A stretch of DNA of 64,000 bases. Origin: Paenibacillus sp. 32352 (GTDB lineage: Bacteria > Bacillota > Bacilli > Paenibacillales > NBRC-103111). The DNA is taken from NCBI RefSeq assembly GCF_002042965.1, contig NZ_MZNT01000006.1, forward strand, positions 186,001 to 250,000, given 5' to 3'. The position numbers were made by a program, and so were the translations under genes. A model generated the notes under the pieces. The model saw nothing but the letters and a program-made list of their open reading frames with translations, made no database searches and was not told the DNA's origin. Each line of letters starts with the position of its first letter. Position 1 is the first letter of the stretch. Below are positions 61,401 through 64,000 of this stretch, in pieces.

Positions 61401-64000
61401 CGGAAGAGTTAGAAATATCCAATGCGCCGTCATGCTGCTGGTATTGCCGCCCGAAATATTTGATGTTGTAATCATCGCGGTTATTTCCATCACTGAACGT
61501 ATTGTGATCAATCCAAACATGCTGGGCGTTCTTCACGGTGATACTGTCAAACGCGGAGTTCCAGTTGCCTGCATCTCCATCTGTCGGGTCCCATTGAGGG
61601 AAATAGTCGAACGCGTTCTCGAATTCGATGTTGCGGATAATGACATTATCCACGTTCTGAATCATCAGGTTACCGCCTGTAATCTTGGCGTTGGAGCCCG
61701 GTAAGCCGACAATGGTCGTATTGGAGCCCACATTGATTTTGATTTTGTTCCCCTGGTTCGCTTCCGAAACGGCACGTGCCGTCTCTAATGGCCCAGATGG
61801 AACCCGGGTTCCCCAAACCGCCGGATCATAAGCAGCCAGATAAGCCTGGAGGTCGTATGCCGGGTCTTTATAATAATCCATACCTACCGGATTATCGTTG
61901 TCATCCACATTCATGTCGATGGTGCCCTTGACGTAGATGATCTTCGGCGTCGAATTCGTCGCATTCGAGCTGTTATTGCCTCCGAGTGCTTTAATGAGCT
62001 CGCTGCGTTTGGTTACGGTGAAAATATTTGCCGCAGAAGCTTTGGAGCCCCCGGTCGTTCCCGTCGTGAAGGAACCCCACCCGTCGTTGACGGCCAGCAC
62101 CTGCTTTCCAATATCCGACGAAGCATCCGTATTGATCACGTTAATAGTGACCGGAACGGAAATCGTGCCAAAGTTGAAGCTGAGTGTCGTCGTTCCTTCG
62201 GGCAGACTTGCCAGATAAGCCTTGTTCAACGTCACTACATTGCCGTTCACCGAATAATCGGATGCCGTTAGAGCTGCAGAGCCATTCGTAATACTCTTAA
62301 GAGCATCCCCATTGAGCTGGAGAGTCGCATGAATGTCTGCTTGATTCGCTGAATTTTTGTCAAAATTGGACGTTGTCACCGACACCGTAGGCAGGTAAGT
62401 CACATTAGGCATAATCACCGGAATGGAAGGATCCCAATCAGTAAAAATTTGCGGGATCGTCAAGCTAGCTTCCGGTCCTGTCAGCTGCGTCGAAATTTTA
62501 CGGGCGGACGGGTTGGCTCCCACACCATAGCTGTTATACTCGGAAAAGTAGTTCGTAATGCAGCTTCCCGCGCAAGAAGCGCCCCACCCTTCATTTAGAA
62601 ATTTCCTGGAGTCGATCAATGTGTTGATAAAGCTGACTCTCGCATAATCCTTCCAGCCACGCCCTAAATCGTAAGTACCGGAGGCAGAGGCATCGTCCAC
62701 GATTTGTGAATTGAAGAACACATAGCCTTTATCCGTTACATTCTTTTGTGCTCCTGCGGTGATATGTCCGCCGCCGCCGGAGTTGCTGACGAGGACCATT
62801 TTTACATTATCCATGACAACCGCCGGGGCTTCGCCGAAGATAAAGTCGACATCGCCCTGAATGATGCTGTTGTGGAAATAATGACGCCCTTTACCGCTTG
62901 GATTTAGTCCGTTATACAGCGTGTCCTGATAGCCCTTCAGCTTGACCGATTCCAACGAAGCCTTATCGCTGTATAAGGACAGAGCCACAGCTTGGGCTAC
63001 GGCCGAGCGCGGACCCGAGCTGTTCTCGATGGTCAAGTGGGCAGCGGTAAAGTTATCTGCCGTTACCTTCACCGTTTGGCTCAAGAAGGTGTTGCCCGTA
63101 TGGCCCGGCTTCCCGGTTGTCGATGAGGTTCCGGCATAATCGCCATAAACGATCACGGTTTGGTCCATGCCATCCCCTACAAGGCTTACATAAGGCCGAT
63201 CCACCGTAAGCTTCTCGGTATAGGTTCCTGCTTTAATATGAATGACAGTTCGTTCCGTATTCGTTGTAGATATCGAGTTCACAGCACTTTGAATCGTATG
63301 GAATAGTGTCGTGCCAAAATTCGCACTGCTTGCTGTGGCCGCCTGATCTACGGTAAGCACCTTTGCAGGCAGTACGGCGATTTCGTCTGTTGCGGGTCCT
63401 TCCCCGTTAGCATTCGAAGCGGCAATTACGTAATAGTATGTCGTGCCGTTGACTACGCTCGCATCGTTGTAGGAGGTTTGATCCGTTGTGGCAAGCGTTG
63501 TATAAGGTCCTCCGCTTGTTACCGATCTTTTCACAGTATAACCGGCCGCCCCGGCCATCTTGTCCCAGGAAAGGCTTGCACTGCCTTCGGCAGCAATCGC
63601 TCTAAGCCCAGTCGGAGCGGCAGGAGCACCGGCCTTCGCTGCATAAGGAACCGCCTTCAGCTGGTTGGAGATCATGCTCTCTTGAGCTAATTGATCGTCT
63701 GCCACACGACTTGCAACGACAGTATAGTAATAGTTCGTGCCGTTAGTAACATCGGTGTCGGTAAAGCTGGCATCCCTCACCTCTTGGGCTACCGTTGTGT
63801 AAGGTCCTCCGTTCACGGTGCTTCTCTTAACCATGTAATAGGTTGCGTCCGTAACCGACGTCCAGCTTAGATCGACCTTATTATCTCCGGGCACGGCACT
63901 TACCAGCGTCGGTGCAGCTAAAGGTGCGGAAGGCGCAACCTTCAGCAGCGCGGAGCTTGGACTTGAGCCGCCCATATTGGCTGCCGTTACCTGGTAGTAG
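58438..64000 (-). CDS. SLH-anchored pectin methylesterase/pectate lyase (5' end outside the window)
   Basis: At least 1,853 codons; the frame stays open to the right edge, so the N terminus and signal peptide are missing. Domains by coordinate: two FN3 modules (64000-63380); pectinesterase CE8 (about 63370-62430; GYQDTLY, GDVDFIFG, LGRGW); a short beta linker; pectate lyase PL1 (about 62110-60950; HVWIDHNTFSDGNNRDDYN and RAPRVRFGQVHLYNNYYEG); four FN3 repeats (60890-59750); a Gly/Ser linker; an unassigned domain (59690-59020); three SLH motifs (58990-58440; FDDIKEHWARADVELLASKL, FRDVRANDWFAGAVGAASQA, FSDSGLVSGWAKDAVAQAVN). De-esterification and cleavage of pectin on the cell surface in one chain. 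Confidence 0.93.
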   Translation of the reverse strand, partial: YYQVTAANMGGSSPSSALLKVAPSAPLAAPTLVSAVPGDNKVDLSWTSVTDATYYMVKRSTVNGGPYTTVAQEVRDASFTDTDVTNGTNYYYTVVASRVADDQLAQESMISNQLKAVPYAAKAGAPAAPTGLRAIAAEGSASLSWDKMAGAAGYTVKRSVTSGGPYTTLATTDQTSYNDASVVNGTTYYYVIAASNANGEGPATDEIAVLPAKVLTVDQAATASSANFGTTLFHTIQSAVNSISTTNTERTVIHIKAGTYTEKLTVDRPYVSLVGDGMDQTVIVYGDYAGTSSTTGKPGHTGNTFLSQTVKVTADNFTAAHLTIENSSGPRSAVAQAVALSLYSDKASLESVKLKGYQDTLYNGLNPSGKGRHYFHNSIIQGDVDFIFGEAPAVVMDNVKMVLVSNSGGGGHITAGAQKNVTDKGYVFFNSQIVDDASASGTYDLGRGWKDYARVSFINTLIDSRKFLNEGWGASCAGSCITNYFSEYNSYGVGANPSARKISTQLTGPEASLTIPQIFTDWDPSIPVIMPNVTYLPTVSVTTSNFDKNSANQADIHATLQLNGDALKSITNGSAALTASDYSVNGNVVTLNKAYLASLPEGTTTLSFNFGTISVPVTINVINTDASSDIGKQVLAVNDGWGSFTTGTTGGSKASAANIFTVTKRSELIKALGGNNSSNATNSTPKIIYVKGTIDMNVDDNDNPVGMDYYKDPAYDLQAYLAAYDPAVWGTRVPSGPLETARAVSEANQGNKIKINVGSNTTIVGLPGSNAKITGGNLMIQNVDNVIIRNIEFENAFDYFPQWDPTDGDAGNWNSAFDSITVKNAQHVWIDHNTFSDGNNRDDYNIKYFGRQYQQHDGALDISNSSDLITVSYNYFHDHDKNTLVGGSDSYTDDRGKERITFHHNFYQNVTQRAPRVRFGQVHLYNNYYEGTLNNESYPFLYAIGVGFESHIVAQNNYFVQDEGTSAASLIQVSPGGTEFTDAGSILNGVEVNIAQSKGGLSPANWTPTLFNQMDATVDVPAIVKSQAGAEHARSGDKAPGTPADLTATAGDAQVSLQWSSVTGAASYNVKRSTTKGGAYTTIATNVAGTSYTDKELTNGTTYYYVVSAANAGGESANSAEVSATPTAPVTPVEPPAAPTGLVATAAISQVSLQWSSVTGAASYNVKRSTTKGGAYTTIATNVVGTSYTDKELTNGTTYYYAVSAVNAGGESANSVEVSATPTAPVTPVEPPAAPTGLVATAAVSQVSLQWSSVTGAASYNVKRSTTKGGAYTTIATNVAGTSYTDKELTNGTTYYYVVSAANAGGESANSAEVSATPMAPVTPVEPPAAPTGLVATAAVSQVSLQWSSVTGAASYNVKRSTTKGGAYTTIATNVTGTSYTDADLTNFVTYYYVVSAVNTGGESANSSEVSATPYYSRGGSGSRGGSSTTTPPVTTEPAQEGSLMLNLPSVSGKTADGKAAARATLEGAALTQALEILKGAAGQRISIEVKGNSEPVGLLELPSASVAELVSKAPNAVISLKYGGASYDLPLRAIDIDALASKLGAASKDVKIVISIEKVSGAALSAIEAKAKQEGLNPLVPAVDFTVTAADASGKAIQISDFGALYVTRTLDLTKAPDPKKTTAVLYNPEAGTFSFVPAIFTTEGGASKAVIRRPGNSIYTVVEYSRTFDDIKEHWARADVELLASKLVVNGVTDSSFAPQHEITRAEFAALLVRALGLNETAATKFRDVRANDWFAGAVGAASQAGLVDGFENGTFQPEAAITREQMAVMITRAMSAAGKKADVSPQGLSKFSDSGLVSGWAKDAVAQAVNAGIINGVTSDTFVPGAKASRAEAAVMLKRLLQYEQLMNEE
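59752..60890. repeat. Four tandem 288-bp FN3 repeats
   Basis: Four near-identical units of exactly 288 bp (96 residues). The landmark GCCTTTGGTCGTGCTGCG recurs at 59905, 60193, 60481 and 60769. Several units differ by only a few bases, including silent sites, so the duplication is recent or homogenised. The fourth unit (59752-60036) is the most diverged in its second half. Confidence 0.93.

Overview
The window looks like chromosome of a Paenibacillus-type member of the Bacillales. The GC content is moderate, ribosome binding sites are strong AGGAGG types, and Fur boxes have the classic form TGATAATCATTATCA. There are B. subtilis-like modules (yclNOPQ, mhq, xpt-pbuX with a guanine riboswitch), a Firmicute TGTNA-N7-TNACA nitrogen box, and a giant SLH-anchored pectinolytic enzyme typical of plant- or soil-associated Paenibacillus. 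The genus is inferred from gene content only. No rRNA, tRNA, CRISPR array, phage or intact transposase was seen.

Layout. 0.1-4.3 kb: a YfcC-type permease with an M20 amidohydrolase, and a LysR regulator. 4.4-8.1 kb: a Tat-centred locus with tatC and a short TnrA/GlnR-like MerR protein on one strand and, divergently, a Tat-signal flavin amine oxidase, an exported RidA-like imine deaminase and tatA. A perfect GlnR/TnrA box lies between the two arms. Two copies of a ~200 bp fold-back repeat lie at 3.2 and 8.2 kb. 8.4-11.1 kb: adenosine deaminase, a leucine-rich-repeat protein, a small membrane protein. 11.3-15.7 kb: Fur-boxed nitroreductase-yclNOPQ siderophore uptake. 15.8-21.3 kb: TetR/MFS efflux pair with three operators, then a TetR-rifampin-phosphotransferase-like pair. 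21.4-26.7 kb: methyltransferase, NAD(P)-binding protein and DsbA-like protein behind a promoter with paired operators, TsuA/TsuB thiosulfate uptake, and a luciferase-like monooxygenase. 26.8-30.7 kb: the quinone/electrophile-responsive mhqR-mhqP-mhqN-mhqO-mhqD cluster plus a flavin reductase.

30.9-35.3 kb: a secreted MORN-repeat protein, a small unknown, and riboswitch-controlled xpt-pbuX. 35.5-40.2 kb: a VTC polyphosphate-polymerase-like/DUF4956/CotH-kinase operon, divergent from an exported phosphatase with a PhoP-box-like promoter. 40.4-46.6 kb: rlmN, a 35-residue membrane peptide, TM2/zinc-ribbon and SPFH proteins, and a GntR-ABC transporter operon. 46.7-56.1 kb: a second siderophore region with an AraC regulator, two binding lipoproteins, four FecCD permeases and only one ATPase, plus a Fur-boxed ferredoxin-NADP reductase-type flavoprotein. 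56.3-58.2 kb: an exported histidine phosphatase and a chromate transporter. 58.4-64.0 kb: the carboxy-terminal 1.85 kresidues of a pectin methylesterase/pectate lyase/FN3/SLH surface enzyme that runs off the right edge.

The most unusual points are the self-contained Tat/amine-oxidase/RidA locus under apparent nitrogen control, the VTC-DUF4956-CotH operon facing a phosphate-boxed phosphatase, the two-copy fold-back repeat (one copy between duplicated terminator hairpins), and two genes with no canonical start codon at the place where homology and ribosome binding sites put the start.
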